Shown here in pieces: positions 41,410 to 50,492 of a DNA stretch of 64,000 bases. The stretch is from the NCBI GenBank assembly GCA_002342415.1, contig DDPY01000016.1:36875-100874 (forward strand), given 5' to 3'. The notes below the pieces were generated by a model, which was not told the origin of the DNA, made no database searches, and was given only the letters and a program-made list of their open reading frames with translations. Both the position numbers and the translations under genes were made by a program. How positions within the stretch are numbered: the stretch's first letter is position 1; every line of letters begins with the position of its first letter. The stretch comes from Prevotella sp. UBA2456 (lineage in GTDB: Bacteria; Bacteroidota; Bacteroidia; Bacteroidales; Bacteroidaceae).

Positions 41410-42054
41410 ATGTGGACAATAAAACGACTCATGTGCAACCCGTTGCAGGAGAACTGCTACGTGGTGAGTGACTCGACGGGTGAATGTGTGATTATCGACT
41501 GTGGTGTCTTCTGGGAGGATGAGAGCAAAGTCCTGACGGACTATATTCGCGGCAACCGGCTGAAACCTGTGCATCTGCTGGCTACCCACGGGCATCTGGA
41601 CCATAACTTTGGCAACCAGCTGATGATGGATGAATATGGACTGAAGGTGGAGGTGTGTCACGAAGACCAGGAGCTCGTGGAACATTTGGCACAGCAGGCT
41701 CGCGACATCATTGGCATAGAATTCGATCGCGGTCAGGCTCCTGTAGGACACCTGCTCAGTGATGGGGATACGGTGACGTTTGGGCAGCATGAGTTGCGCG
41801 TCATTCAGACTCCAGGACATACACATGGTTCGGTTATCTTCTATTGTGAGGCCGAACATACGGCCTTCACTGGCGATACCTTGTTCCGCATGAGCATCGG
41901 GCGGACGGATTTTGCCGAGGGCAGCTGGACGGAAATGGAACACTCGCTACATCATGTCATCGCGAAGCTACCAAAGGAGACTTTGGTGCTCAGCGGACAT
42001 GGTCCACAGAGCACGATAGCAGACGAATTGATGTATAATCCTTATTTGAGGTAG
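41410..42054 (+). CDS. MBL-fold metallohydrolase (glyoxalase II-like)
   Basis: 214 residues with the HxHxDH metal motif at 60-65 (His60, His62, Asp64, His65), a further ligand in TPGHTHGS and Asp/His in FTGDTLF and LSGHGP. The layout is that of the YcbL/GloB-like hydrolases acting on thioesters, without GloB's C-terminal substrate domain; the real substrate is not evident. It begins 20 bp after the GHL10 gene, across a short GAGAGTT repeat, and converges on rsmG. Confidence 0.88.
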   Translation: MWTIKRLMCNPLQENCYVVSDSTGECVIIDCGVFWEDESKVLTDYIRGNRLKPVHLLATHGHLDHNFGNQLMMDEYGLKVEVCHEDQELVEHLAQQARDIIGIEFDRGQAPVGHLLSDGDTVTFGQHELRVIQTPGHTHGSVIFYCEAEHTAFTGDTLFRMSIGRTDFAEGSWTEMEHSLHHVIAKLPKETLVLSGHGPQSTIADELMYNPYLR

Positions 42055-42081
42055 TCAGTAGGAGAAGTGTTGAGATTCCTG

Positions 42082-42702
42082 TTATACAGGCAGGTAGATA
42101 CAATGCTTCTCCTTAAACCAATCCTCACTGAACCACTGGCTTAACTCTGCGCTTTCTACGATGCGACGGAAGGGTTGCATCTCTGCCTGCAAATCGCCGC
42201 CCTTCAGACAGATGACTCCGTTGGGAAGGGCATTCTTGCTGTTCTTGGCTATATTCTTGCGCACAATCTTCACCAAATCGGGTAGGGGCATAACGGCACG
42301 ACTGACAACAAAGTCGTATAGGCCCTTCTCCTCCTCACCACGCAGATGGCAGGGCTCGCAGTTCTTGAGTCCGATGGCATGGGCAACTTCCTGAGCTACA
42401 CGTATCTTCTTGCCAGTGCCGTCAATGAGTTTGAAGTGGCACTCGGGAAAGAGAATGGCCAGAGGTATGCCTGGGAATCCTCCTCCTGTTCCAAAATCCA
42501 AGATGCGAGTGCCGGGACGGAAATTCACCATCTTTGCAATGGCCATCGAGTGTAGCACATGGTGCTCATAGAGGTTGTCGATGTCCTTGCGCGAGATGAC
42601 ATTGATCTTGGCATTCCAGTCACGATACAGCTCGTCGAGCATTCCTATTTGTCGCTGTTGCTCCTTTGTCAGCTGGGGAAAGTATTTGATAATTTGTTCC
42701 AT
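42082..42702 (-). CDS. rsmG: 16S rRNA (guanine-527-N7)-methyltransferase
   Basis: 206 residues, the usual GidB length. The SAM-binding glycine loop is ILDFGTGGGFPGIPLAI, followed by LIDGTGKKI and the VSRAVMPLPDL segment typical of RsmG. It methylates G527 in the 530 loop of 16S rRNA. Monocistronic behind its own promoter. Confidence 0.94.
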   Translation of the reverse strand: MEQIIKYFPQLTKEQQRQIGMLDELYRDWNAKINVISRKDIDNLYEHHVLHSMAIAKMVNFRPGTRILDFGTGGGFPGIPLAILFPECHFKLIDGTGKKIRVAQEVAHAIGLKNCEPCHLRGEEEKGLYDFVVSRAVMPLPDLVKIVRKNIAKNSKNALPNGVICLKGGDLQAEMQPFRRIVESAELSQWFSEDWFKEKHCIYLPV

Positions 42703-42707
42703 GCCTG

Positions 42708-42738
42708 CGAAGGTACGAAAAAAACAGCAAATAACAAA
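42708..42738 (-). promoter_or_regulatory. Promoter of rsmG
   Basis: Minus-strand TTTG (42735-42738) and TACCTTCG (42708-42715), 19 bp apart, just before the rsmG ATG; the -7 variant is the same as before dnaB. Confidence 0.6.
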
Positions 42739-42743
42739 ATTTT

Positions 42744-44348
42744 CTATCGAATACTATTGATGAGGGCAACCATATTCCAGATATAGGTACGCGTGGAAAT
42801 GCCTTTTACGTGATGATTTTCGAATGGTGAGGTGTCGTACTCATCACCAACCATGCTCTGACTGTAGCGGCGGTCATCGCTTTGTGTAGGCATGTCGGCA
42901 GGGATTGGCTTGTAGGGATTGGAAATCTGCCGGAATACAGTCATCCAGCGTCCTTGGTTGTCGAGTGATGAGATAATCTGTTCGACATCAGGACGATACG
43001 GATAGCGCGCAGGACCGTTTGACTGATTGTAGTAATAATCCAGCGGACCACTGTGGTCTGCCTTTTTCAGGGGTGAATGTGCCCGTAATTGGTTGGTATC
43101 GAGTGCCTGCGCTTCCTGAAGTGCTTTTCGTAATGCCGAAGGATTGGCTGTAAAGAATGAGCTATAGTGGGCTATCGTACCCTCTGGGATGCTGTCGGTA
43201 TAGTATTCGCCATTAACAACATTGGAACCCTTTCGATGCACATAAAGGGGCTTATTGGTGACAATATCGATGAATCGTGGAACAAGAATCTCACCTTCAT
43301 TCAGTGGGCGGCGCCCTAACTTAGTTATCCATTCGGATGGTAACTGCTGGCTCTCAATGAAACGGATGGCTTGTGGGATTCCAGCAAGGAATGACTTGTC
43401 GCCCGTCTGACGAAAGAATTTGAGCATCAGTTGAATCATGGCCGTGGTGGTGCCTGTATTGACAGCAGCAGGCTCATAGCTGCGGGCATGAGCAGGATAG
43501 CGGATGTTGATATTGTCAGGGGCTGCACTATATTGATCTGCCCATCCAGACAGCGGTTCTGGCTGTTGCAGGCTGCGCAGGCAATGCATGGCCTTGAGAA
43601 TAGGCTCACGCAGTTCTTCCATTCCTAACGAGGTATAGCATTGAAGGAGGAAGTCAATATTTTGGGGCATCACATCATCATTGATGGTGACAAATGATGA
43701 ATAGTCAGCCTTACCGCGGAAAGGATGGTCATACATCAGCGGATACCGTTGCGGCCAACCACCATCGGCATATTGGCTCTCCAGAAAAAATGAAATGGCT
43801 CGCTGCAAGGGGGCTAAGAATGCAGAATCTCTCTCTTCTAAATAGATGCGAAGCAGAAACTCGGCACTATGACTGGTAGCTTCGTCATCGAAAGTGGCAT
43901 TACCATAATAGTGTTGAAACTCTTCTAACCGCCATGCCTGATGCCCGATAGTTGCATACCACCGCTTGGTATTCTCCTCTGACACGTAATCGAACATATA
44001 GTTCCATCCCCCACAAGGAAGTTGCCCACGAATGATGCAATGCGCAACTTGACAAGCACAGTCATAATAATACTTGTCGCCAGTGGCATGATAGGCATCA
44101 AGCAACAGTTGTCCTACATCAGGCGTACTGGGTGACTGAAGCCATACCATCGTACGCCATGCTTCCAGTTCACCCCATTGGCGCGAATAGTCGGGCAGAT
44201 AACTCCACACGAATCCTCCCTTGTAAGAAGCCACCTCCATCATATACTGAGTGGCTCGTCGCATGGTATGTCTGACCCTTTCCTGCTGTCCACCCCATGA
44301 GGGAAGGACAGCAAGAAGGGAGAGTATGCTATAGACTATTCGCTTCAT
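42744..44348 (-). CDS. Exported pectate lyase-like protein (PL10-like)
   Basis: 534 residues with a signal peptide (MKRIVYSILSLLAVLPSWG). It is built of alpha/alpha-toroid repeats; the stretch ESQYADGGWPQRYPL, then DYSSFVTINDDVMPQNIDFL, matches the catalytic region of polysaccharide lyase family 10 (GGWPQxYP, ITFNDDAM), and SGWADQYS follows later. PL10 enzymes cut polygalacturonate by beta-elimination. The protein is longer than most PL10 catalytic domains, so the substrate may differ. It lies 12 bp downstream of the KdgF-like cupin gene, which supports a uronate role. Confidence 0.7.
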   Translation of the reverse strand: MKRIVYSILSLLAVLPSWGGQQERVRHTMRRATQYMMEVASYKGGFVWSYLPDYSRQWGELEAWRTMVWLQSPSTPDVGQLLLDAYHATGDKYYYDCACQVAHCIIRGQLPCGGWNYMFDYVSEENTKRWYATIGHQAWRLEEFQHYYGNATFDDEATSHSAEFLLRIYLEERDSAFLAPLQRAISFFLESQYADGGWPQRYPLMYDHPFRGKADYSSFVTINDDVMPQNIDFLLQCYTSLGMEELREPILKAMHCLRSLQQPEPLSGWADQYSAAPDNINIRYPAHARSYEPAAVNTGTTTAMIQLMLKFFRQTGDKSFLAGIPQAIRFIESQQLPSEWITKLGRRPLNEGEILVPRFIDIVTNKPLYVHRKGSNVVNGEYYTDSIPEGTIAHYSSFFTANPSALRKALQEAQALDTNQLRAHSPLKKADHSGPLDYYYNQSNGPARYPYRPDVEQIISSLDNQGRWMTVFRQISNPYKPIPADMPTQSDDRRYSQSMVGDEYDTSPFENHHVKGISTRTYIWNMVALINSIR

Positions 44349-44360
44349 CTATGATACGCT

Positions 44361-44837
44361 TTACTTAAGGCCTATGAAAGTGGCACGCATAGGGCTGAAT
44401 GTATCGATGAGCATGCCTGCCTCAAGACAAACTACACCGTGCTCAGTGTCGGGAGCAACATAGAATCCGTCTCCGGCACTCAGGATGGTCTTTTTACCAC
44501 CAATAGTCACTTCAAACTTTCCGCTGGCTACATAGCTCACCTGTGTATGATAGTGGCTGTGGGCTTTGCCAATGGCTCCTTTTTCAAACTTTACCTTCAC
44601 CAGCATCACTTGTCCGTCATAACCCATAATCTGACGCACTACGCCTGGCTCAGCATCCTCCCATTTGAGGTCTTTCTCATACTGGAACGTTGCACTACGT
44701 GTCTTTTTCGTCTCGCAACATTTCTGTTCACAATTCTTGTCGTTCATATTACACTGTTTGTTACAATCCTTACAAACTTGGGCGTTCATTGTCAGAACAG
44801 CCATGGTGGCTAAAGCCATTAAAGCAATTTTTTTCAT
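44361..44837 (-). CDS. Exported Cys-rich KdgF-like cupin
   Basis: 158 residues. After a signal peptide (MKKIALMALATMAVLTMNAQ) comes a Cys-rich segment with six Cys within residues 22-41 (CKDCNKQC, then C, then CC), followed by a single cupin (about 55-158) with metal motif HSHYHTQVSYVASGKFE, the PDTEHG histidine and the end DTFSPMRATFI. The last two features match KdgF, which converts unsaturated uronates released by pectate or alginate lyases to linear ketouronates. KdgF is normally cytosolic and has no Cys-rich arm; here the protein is exported and the arm might bind metal. It is first in an operon with the PL10-like lyase. Confidence 0.7.
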   Translation of the reverse strand: MKKIALMALATMAVLTMNAQVCKDCNKQCNMNDKNCEQKCCETKKTRSATFQYEKDLKWEDAEPGVVRQIMGYDGQVMLVKVKFEKGAIGKAHSHYHTQVSYVASGKFEVTIGGKKTILSAGDGFYVAPDTEHGVVCLEAGMLIDTFSPMRATFIGLK

Positions 44838-44905
44838 TATTATTGAGTGTTAAGTTTAATTTCGTTATTTGACGCACAAATGACAGATAGGTTTAAAATA
44901 AATAT

Positions 44906-44950
44906 AAAAAAATCGACAAGTCTGGGAATGTAGAGTTTGACAAGTCGATT
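44906..44950 (-). terminator. Terminator of the DEAD-box helicase gene
   Basis: Read on the minus strand, AATCGAC-TT-GTC pairs with GAC-TT-GTCGATT (two stem parts around a 2x2 internal loop), followed by seven T. It lies 8 bp after the helicase stop. Confidence 0.75.
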
Positions 44951-44957
44951 AGAGAGT

Positions 44958-46286
44958 TTATTTTACAGGTTCAATAATAGTCCTGACACCTTTGATTTTT
45001 TCGCCTTTGGTAAGCCTGAGCACTTGCTGAACTTTCTCGCGGCTGACAGAGGCATAGGCATAACGGTCTTTAACATCGATGCGTCCTATCTCGGCGGGCT
45101 CCAAGGCACCCTTCTTGCAGAGAAAACCTACGATGTCGCCTTTTGAAAGCTTGTCTTTCTTTCCTTTACCGATATAGAGTGTCGACATACGGGGCAGAGG
45201 AGGCTCAGCCTGCTTGCAATCCAAATCAGTATATGCTACCGGCTCGCCCTCTACATAGTCGGGGATATGCTCTTCGCTGTTGAGGATGAAGAATGTGCGT
45301 CCGGTGGCATCCCAGCGGGCAGTACGGCCCACGCGGTGAATGTATCCGTCTTCGCTTTCGGGCAGATGGTAGTGGATAATGTTCTGAATGTTGGGGATGT
45401 CCAATCCTCTCGAAGCCAAGTCTGTGGCAACGAGCACATTGGCAGAACCGTTGGAGAACTTGTAAAGCATGTCTTCGCGCTGGCGCTGTTCCAGCCCTCC
45501 GTGAAAGTAGCTCGTGGTGAATCCCTGGTGACGAAGATAGTCATTGACACGTTCCACAGAGTCGCGGTAGTTCAGGAATACGATACTGCTCTCATCACCT
45601 ACCGACAACAGCAACTGACGCAGTGTGTCGAGTTTGTCCTTCTGAGGACTGGCTACTGTGTACAAGGTGACGCGTGGTGAGGTCTGCTCTTCCTCGGGCA
45701 GGAAGTCTATCAGCGTTCCCTTCTTCGACATGTTGACAAACTGTGGAATCTGCTCGGCATTGGTAGCAGAGAGCAGGATACGACGCTCCAGTCCTGGCAG
45801 GCTTTTAATAAGCTTCTGCATCTCAGCCTGGAATCCCATCTCCAGACATTTGTCGAACTCATCTATAACGAGGTAGCGAATGTGGTAGCGCGAGATGTTG
45901 TTCTTATCCAGATGGTCGTTCAAGCGTCCTGGAGTGCCAAAAACGATTTGTGGGTGCACCTCCTTCAGTACCCGATGCTCGTCCATTGCGGGCCGTCCTC
46001 CATAGCAGGCAGTAGAGCGAAGTCCGCAGCCCATGCTTTTGAGCACTTGGTCAGACTGTAAGGCCAGTTCCCTACCCGGTGTAACTACAAGTGCCTGAAC
46101 TTCGCCCTGCTGTGAGGGTTCTATCAGCTGCACCAAAGGTAGGAGATAGGCCAGTGTCTTACCTGTTCCCGTAGGTGACAGTAAAACAACATCACCGTCG
46201 GAACCTGTGATGGCTTCGACGGCGTGTTGTTGCATTTCGTTCAGCTCGGTGATGCCGAGCTTAGTCAGGATATGCTGTATGTCCAC
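44958..46286 (-). CDS. DEAD-box RNA helicase, DbpA type
   Basis: 442 residues. Motifs in order: Q motif region (GITELNEMQQHAVEAI), SPTGTGKT (I), VTPGRELALQ (Ia), motif II as DEFD, SAT (III), and VATDLASRGLDIPN plus HRVGRTAR in domain 2. The C-terminal 75 residues (LYIGKGKKDKLSKGDIVGF onward) form the DbpA RNA-binding domain that in E. coli recognises 23S rRNA hairpin 92, pointing to 50S ribosome assembly. DEFD in motif II is a known variant in this group and does not imply inactivity. It has a clear terminator. Confidence 0.88.
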   Translation of the reverse strand: MDIQHILTKLGITELNEMQQHAVEAITGSDGDVVLLSPTGTGKTLAYLLPLVQLIEPSQQGEVQALVVTPGRELALQSDQVLKSMGCGLRSTACYGGRPAMDEHRVLKEVHPQIVFGTPGRLNDHLDKNNISRYHIRYLVIDEFDKCLEMGFQAEMQKLIKSLPGLERRILLSATNAEQIPQFVNMSKKGTLIDFLPEEEQTSPRVTLYTVASPQKDKLDTLRQLLLSVGDESSIVFLNYRDSVERVNDYLRHQGFTTSYFHGGLEQRQREDMLYKFSNGSANVLVATDLASRGLDIPNIQNIIHYHLPESEDGYIHRVGRTARWDATGRTFFILNSEEHIPDYVEGEPVAYTDLDCKQAEPPLPRMSTLYIGKGKKDKLSKGDIVGFLCKKGALEPAEIGRIDVKDRYAYASVSREKVQQVLRLTKGEKIKGVRTIIEPVK

Positions 46287-46298
46287 AACTATGGATGG

Positions 46299-46919
46299 TT
46301 ATTTCTTCTCTTCTTTCTTGGCTTCTTCCTTCTTGGCAGCAGGAGCCTTCTTGTAACGCTTGTTCAGACCGTTGATGACATCGTTGGTGATATCGAAGCG
46401 CTTGGCTGCATAGAGGATATTGTCACCCTGCTTGGTCAGAATGAGGTCGAACTTCTTGTCTTTATTGTAGGCATCCAGGAAGTGCATCAGTGAGTCGCGC
46501 AGTGCCTCATTGTATTGAGCAGTCTCGGAGGCTAACTCATTTTCCAGGCGAGCCTGAAGCTCCTGCAAGCTCTGTTGCTGGCGCTGGATAGCTGCCTGCT
46601 GGCTCTCTGCCTGCTCGCGACTGGTGAATCCATTGTTCTGTAACTTCTGCTGGAAGTTGGCAGCGGCACTCTGGAGCTGCTGGCCTTTCTGGTTCAGGGT
46701 GTTACGAGCATTGTTGCTCTTCTTCTGCAGGGTGAGGGTAAACTCTTTGCAAAACTCATACTGAGTCATCAGAGAGTCAACTTCCACGTAGGCAATCTTC
46801 AGTCCGCCAGCTGTGCCGTTGTCTGCTGCTGTGGGCTGATCGTCCATTTTGGGACTTGCATTGTTGCAAGAGGCCAGTGCCACTACGGCAGCTGCGGCCA
46901 TCATCATGTACTTTTTCAT
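46299..46919 (-). CDS. OmpH/Skp-like lipoprotein
   Basis: 206 residues. The signal peptide ends in a lipobox (VVALASC, Cys18). The remainder follows the OmpH/Skp pattern: KIAYVEVDSLMTQYE, a long Gln-rich coiled coil (about 65-140) and FDLILTKQGDNILYA near the end, then a Lys/Ala/Glu-rich tail. Skp-type proteins are periplasmic holdase chaperones for outer-membrane proteins; this one is membrane-anchored by a lipid. The helicase gene follows 12 bp downstream on the same strand. Confidence 0.85.
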   Translation of the reverse strand: MKKYMMMAAAAVVALASCNNASPKMDDQPTAADNGTAGGLKIAYVEVDSLMTQYEFCKEFTLTLQKKSNNARNTLNQKGQQLQSAAANFQQKLQNNGFTSREQAESQQAAIQRQQQSLQELQARLENELASETAQYNEALRDSLMHFLDAYNKDKKFDLILTKQGDNILYAAKRFDITNDVINGLNKRYKKAPAAKKEEAKKEEKK

Positions 46920-46983
46920 TTTGTTTTTTGTTATTATTTAGATGTTTTGATATTCTTGTTGTTCCGATATCCTCTATGCCAGA

Positions 46984-47196
46984 CTATTTCGATTTTTCAC
47001 TGACGGCAAATCTGCTCTTGTGCCGCATCTCACGGTCTTGGTCCATCACACAGTGAATGCCTCGATCGCGCATGGCCTGGCTATCGTGAATATGCTGCGA
47101 GGAAAACTTTCCATCGCGACGCGAAAGTACTTTTATCAGCAAAAAAAACATGCCGATAGCAATTATTAACGTACTTATAAGCAGTATTTTCGACAT
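46984..47196 (-). CDS. Small single-pass membrane protein
   Basis: 70 residues: one N-terminal membrane helix (ILLISTLIIAIGMFFLLIKVL, 3-23 in two halves) followed by a basic tail containing SSQHIHDSQAMRDRGIHCVMDQDREMR. Short proteins with this layout and the RGIxCxxxQDR pattern recur in Bacteroidales (from memory); function is unknown. It has its own promoter, overlapping that of pepD. Confidence 0.7.
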   Translation of the reverse strand: MSKILLISTLIIAIGMFFLLIKVLSRRDGKFSSQHIHDSQAMRDRGIHCVMDQDREMRHKSRFAVSEKSK

Positions 47197-47203
47197 AAAT
47201 GAT

Positions 47204-47211
47204 TAACTTTG
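47204..47211 (+). promoter_or_regulatory. -7 box of pepD
   Basis: TAACTTTG, 63 bp before the pepD ATG. It is 16 bp from the oppositely oriented box of the small membrane protein, so the two promoters overlap face to face. Confidence 0.55.
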
Positions 47212-47227
47212 CGTCAAAATTCGGCTG

Positions 47228-47257
47228 CAAAGTTAAACAAATTATTGCGAAAACCAA
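47228..47257 (-). promoter_or_regulatory. Promoter of the small membrane protein gene
   Basis: Minus-strand TTGG (47254-47257) and TAACTTTG (47228-47235), 18 bp apart, about 30 bp before its ATG at 47196. Confidence 0.55.
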
Positions 47258-47274
47258 TAAAATAAACATTAATA

Positions 47275-48738
47275 ATGAATAAAAGTGAGTTAAAACCTGC
47301 AGTTGTCTTCGAACAATTTGCGAAGATTAACCAAATTCCCCGTCCTTCAAAGCGTGAGGACAAGATGATTGAGTACTTGAAACAATTTGGCGAGAGCCAT
47401 AATCTGGACACCCGTGTTGACGAAGTAGGAAATGTCATCATACGCAAGGGGGCAACCCCAGGATACGAAGATTGCAAAACTGTCATTCTTCAGAGCCACA
47501 TGGATATGGTATGCGACTGTCTGCCTGATGTACAGATAGACTTCGACAAGGATCCCATCACAACCTATATTGACGGTGAATGGATGCGCGCTAAGGGTAC
47601 TACGCTGGGAGCCGATGATGGCATAGGCTGTGCTATTGAACTTGCCATTCTTGAGTCTAACGATATCGAGCATGGTCCAATCGAGTGTGTCTTCACCCGT
47701 GACGAAGAAACCGGACTCACCGGTGCCCTTGGCATGAAGTCGGGCTTTATGACAGGCGACTATCTGATAAACCTCGACTCTGAAGATGAAGGCGAGATAT
47801 TCATCTCGTGTGCCGGCGGACGTACTACAAAAGCCCATTTTGACATCAAGAGACAGCCTGCTCCTGAGGGTTGTTTCTTTATTAAGGGTTCTGTAAAAGG
47901 GCTGATTGGCGGACATTCTGGTGATGATATCAATAAGAAGCGTGCTAACGGACTGAAGATTATTGCCCGTTTTGTCTATCAGGAGATGGAGCGCTACGAG
48001 GGTATCCATCTGGTGCGTCTGCATGGTGGCAGTCTGCACAATGCCATACCCAGAGGTGGCTATTTCGTGCTGGCAGTACCCAATGATATCAAGGAGAATA
48101 TCCGTGCAGACTGGAATGTCTTTTCGGCTCAGGTGGATGACGAATTTCATATTACCGATCCGGATATGGTATGGCGTATGCGCAGCTATGATCCAGAACC
48201 GATTATCGATGATGATACCGCCCGTCGGTTTGTCTATGCTTTACAAGCGATGGATAATGGTGTTTTTTCTGTGTGTCAGGATCCTGACTTAGGCGACATG
48301 ACAGAAACCTCAAGTAATCTGGCCCGTGTCGAGACCTACGAATCAGCTATCGACATCCTGAGTTCGCAGCGTTCTAATGTCATGTCTAACCTCGACAATA
48401 TGTGCAACACCATTGCTGCTGTCTTCAAACTGGCTGGTGCCACTGTCGAGTTCTCCGAGGGCTATCCTGCATGGAAGATGCGCCCCCATAGCGAGTTGCA
48501 ACGTATTGTCAAGAACACCTATCATAAGCTGTTTCAGAAAGAGCCTGTGGTTCGTGGCATCCATGCAGGACTGGAGTGCGGACTCTTTGCAGAGCGTTAT
48601 CCTAACCTTGACATGGTATCTTTCGGACCTACGTTGCGAGATGTACATACCCCAGACGAACGACTGCTCATCCCTACAGTCCAGATGGTATGGGATCACC
48701 TGCTGCTGACCCTTAAGTCGATGCCTCACCAGTCATGA
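47275..48738 (+). CDS. pepD: Aminoacyl-histidine dipeptidase (PepD, M20 family)
   Basis: 487 residues, normal for PepD, a cytosolic di-zinc exopeptidase cleaving Xaa-His and related dipeptides. Metal-site motifs: LQSHMDMVCD (His75, Asp77), GADDGIG, DEETGLTGA (catalytic Glu-Glu), NLDSEDEGE, and GIHAGLECG with the final His region at FGPTLRDVHTPDE. No signal peptide. The next gene starts within its stop (ATGA). Confidence 0.93.
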   Translation: MNKSELKPAVVFEQFAKINQIPRPSKREDKMIEYLKQFGESHNLDTRVDEVGNVIIRKGATPGYEDCKTVILQSHMDMVCDCLPDVQIDFDKDPITTYIDGEWMRAKGTTLGADDGIGCAIELAILESNDIEHGPIECVFTRDEETGLTGALGMKSGFMTGDYLINLDSEDEGEIFISCAGGRTTKAHFDIKRQPAPEGCFFIKGSVKGLIGGHSGDDINKKRANGLKIIARFVYQEMERYEGIHLVRLHGGSLHNAIPRGGYFVLAVPNDIKENIRADWNVFSAQVDDEFHITDPDMVWRMRSYDPEPIIDDDTARRFVYALQAMDNGVFSVCQDPDLGDMTETSSNLARVETYESAIDILSSQRSNVMSNLDNMCNTIAAVFKLAGATVEFSEGYPAWKMRPHSELQRIVKNTYHKLFQKEPVVRGIHAGLECGLFAERYPNLDMVSFGPTLRDVHTPDERLLIPTVQMVWDHLLLTLKSMPHQS

Positions 48739-49082
48739 AGCATCCTATATATATAATAGGTATGGCACTGTTGCTGTTCGCCTCGTGCGGACGGCAACAG
48801 CAGGCCAAGTCGGTAGTCAAGGAGTTTATGGAACAGCAATTGAACAGGCAGGATGTCAGTTACCTTGATTTCACCGATCTTGACTCTACCCATGCCTTGA
48901 GCGACTCCGTTATCCAGTCTATGCACCAACGCGGAAAGCAGGGGGTAGACTATTTGGAACGGAAGCATCGCACTCTGCTCTATCTCCGCGCTCAGTATCT
49001 GCAAGACAGTGACACACTGAGCACAACCTTCTATCTGGACCCTGAAGCCACAGGAATCGTAGCTTATAAAGAGAATTACTAA
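48735..49082 (+). CDS. Small lipoprotein, unknown function
   Basis: 115 residues with a lipobox (LLLFASC, Cys18). The mature part is hydrophilic and ends DTLSTTFYLDPEATGIVAYK; it resembles short uncharacterised Bacteroidales lipoproteins. It is coupled to pepD by a 4-bp overlap. Direct repeats (CTAAGCAAAAA) fill the 49-bp gap to the next gene. Confidence 0.65.
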   Translation: MKHPIYIIGMALLLFASCGRQQQAKSVVKEFMEQQLNRQDVSYLDFTDLDSTHALSDSVIQSMHQRGKQGVDYLERKHRTLLYLRAQYLQDSDTLSTTFYLDPEATGIVAYKENY

Positions 49083-49131
49083 GCAAAAACTAAGCAAAAA
49101 CTAAACAAAGAATAAACATCATTACCAATCT

Positions 49132-50463
49132 ATGACACGAAGAGAGTTCTTACAACAGTTAGGTCTTGGGGCAGGTGCAGCAGTGGCTCTGAATATGCTG
49201 GGACCTCTGCGCATGCTGGCACAAGACGATAAAGGTTCCCAAGTGCAGAATCGAATGACATATCGTGTTCAGCACGGCACGGGCGAACAGATTTCTTTGT
49301 TGGGATTTGGTATGATGCGCCTCCCTGACAACCAAGAAGAGGTAGACCGTTTAGTCGACTATGCTATATCTCATGGTGTGAACTACTTTGACACCGCACC
49401 GATGTATATGGGAGGCCGTTCAGAGGTGCTCACAGGCAATACCCTGAGCCGTTATCCGCGCAATAAATATTATGTTGCCACCAAGATGTCAAACCAGAAT
49501 AAGCGTCTTTGGAGTTTCAGTGAGTCGAAACGGCTCTACGAACAGTCATTTGAACGCCTGAAGGTCGACTATATTGACTATTATCTGCTTCATAGTATCG
49601 GAGGTGGAGGAATGGAGACTTTACGGGGACGTTTCTTTGACAACGGACTACTTGACTTTCTGTTGAAGGAGCGCGAGGCAGGACGCATCAAGCACTTAGG
49701 TTTCTCCTATCATGGTGATATTCGTCCCTTTGACTATCTGCTCGACCATCAGGGCGAGTACCATTGGGACTTCTGTCAGATTCAGATGAACTTTCTCGAC
49801 TGGCGGCATGCCTCCATGCGAACGGGTAGGAGAGTAGATGCTGATGCAGAGTATCTCTATAATAAGTGTCTGAAAGCCGGTGTGCAGTGCGTCATCATGG
49901 AACCATTACGCGGTGGAGCCTTTGGACGGATGGCTAAAGAATTAGAGGCACGGCTAAAGGCTGTTCACCCAGAAGACAGTACAGCCCGATGGGCTTTCCG
50001 TTGGGTTGGTTCCTATCCAAACATACTGACCACTCTGAGTGGCATGAACCAAATGGAGCACCTGATAGACAATGTCAATACATTCTCACCACTCGACCCA
50101 TGTACGGATGCAGAAAATCAGTTGCTTGCCGAGATTGCAGATCAGATGTCTGGATTCCCAACCGTACCCTGTACTACCTGTGCCTACTGTATGCCATGTC
50201 CCTATGGAGTGGATATCCCAGGCAATTTTGCCTATTATAACGATGCTGTCAATGAGCATATCCTGCCTTTACCAGACAAGCAGAGTGCAGACTATGCCGT
50301 GCGCAAGCAGCAGTTCATAGAAGGTATGCGCAAGGCTCTGCCCAATACAGAATCGTGGGCGCGAAGTTGTGTGGATTGTGAGGAATGTCTGTCGAAGTGT
50401 CCACAGCAGATCCGCATTCCTAACCAGATGGCTCGTATAGTTGAGATCCTGCGCAAGCGATAG
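49132..50463 (+). CDS. Aldo/keto reductase with C-terminal 4Fe-4S domain and twin-arginine-like leader
   Basis: 443 residues. The N-terminus MTRREFLQQLGLGAGAAVAL looks like a Tat signal. Residues 45-340 are an aldo/keto reductase barrel (LGFGMMRLP, NYFDTAPMYMGG, DYIDYYLLHS, IKHLGFSYHG). The C-terminal 110 residues hold two cysteine clusters, CTTCAYCMPCPYGVDIP and CVDCEECLSKCPQQIRIP, as in ferredoxin-type 4Fe-4S sites. Substrate is unknown. No tat genes are in the window, so export cannot be confirmed. Confidence 0.88.
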   Translation: MTRREFLQQLGLGAGAAVALNMLGPLRMLAQDDKGSQVQNRMTYRVQHGTGEQISLLGFGMMRLPDNQEEVDRLVDYAISHGVNYFDTAPMYMGGRSEVLTGNTLSRYPRNKYYVATKMSNQNKRLWSFSESKRLYEQSFERLKVDYIDYYLLHSIGGGGMETLRGRFFDNGLLDFLLKEREAGRIKHLGFSYHGDIRPFDYLLDHQGEYHWDFCQIQMNFLDWRHASMRTGRRVDADAEYLYNKCLKAGVQCVIMEPLRGGAFGRMAKELEARLKAVHPEDSTARWAFRWVGSYPNILTTLSGMNQMEHLIDNVNTFSPLDPCTDAENQLLAEIADQMSGFPTVPCTTCAYCMPCPYGVDIPGNFAYYNDAVNEHILPLPDKQSADYAVRKQQFIEGMRKALPNTESWARSCVDCEECLSKCPQQIRIPNQMARIVEILRKR

Positions 50464-50492
50464 ACCTCAAGTTGGACAAAACCGCTTAAAAA

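Noticed and set aside
42070..42095. CCTGTTATACAGG palindrome as terminator between the MBL gene and rsmG
   Set aside because: Only a 5-bp stem with no T run, and it overlaps the rsmG stop.
44838..44957. tRNA or other structured RNA in the gap before the helicase
   Set aside because: The only structure is the rho-independent terminator; no cloverleaf or CCA end was found here or in other gaps.
45830..45890. Helicase inactivity because motif II reads DEFD
   Set aside because: DEFD is a recurrent variant in this helicase group; the other motifs are intact.
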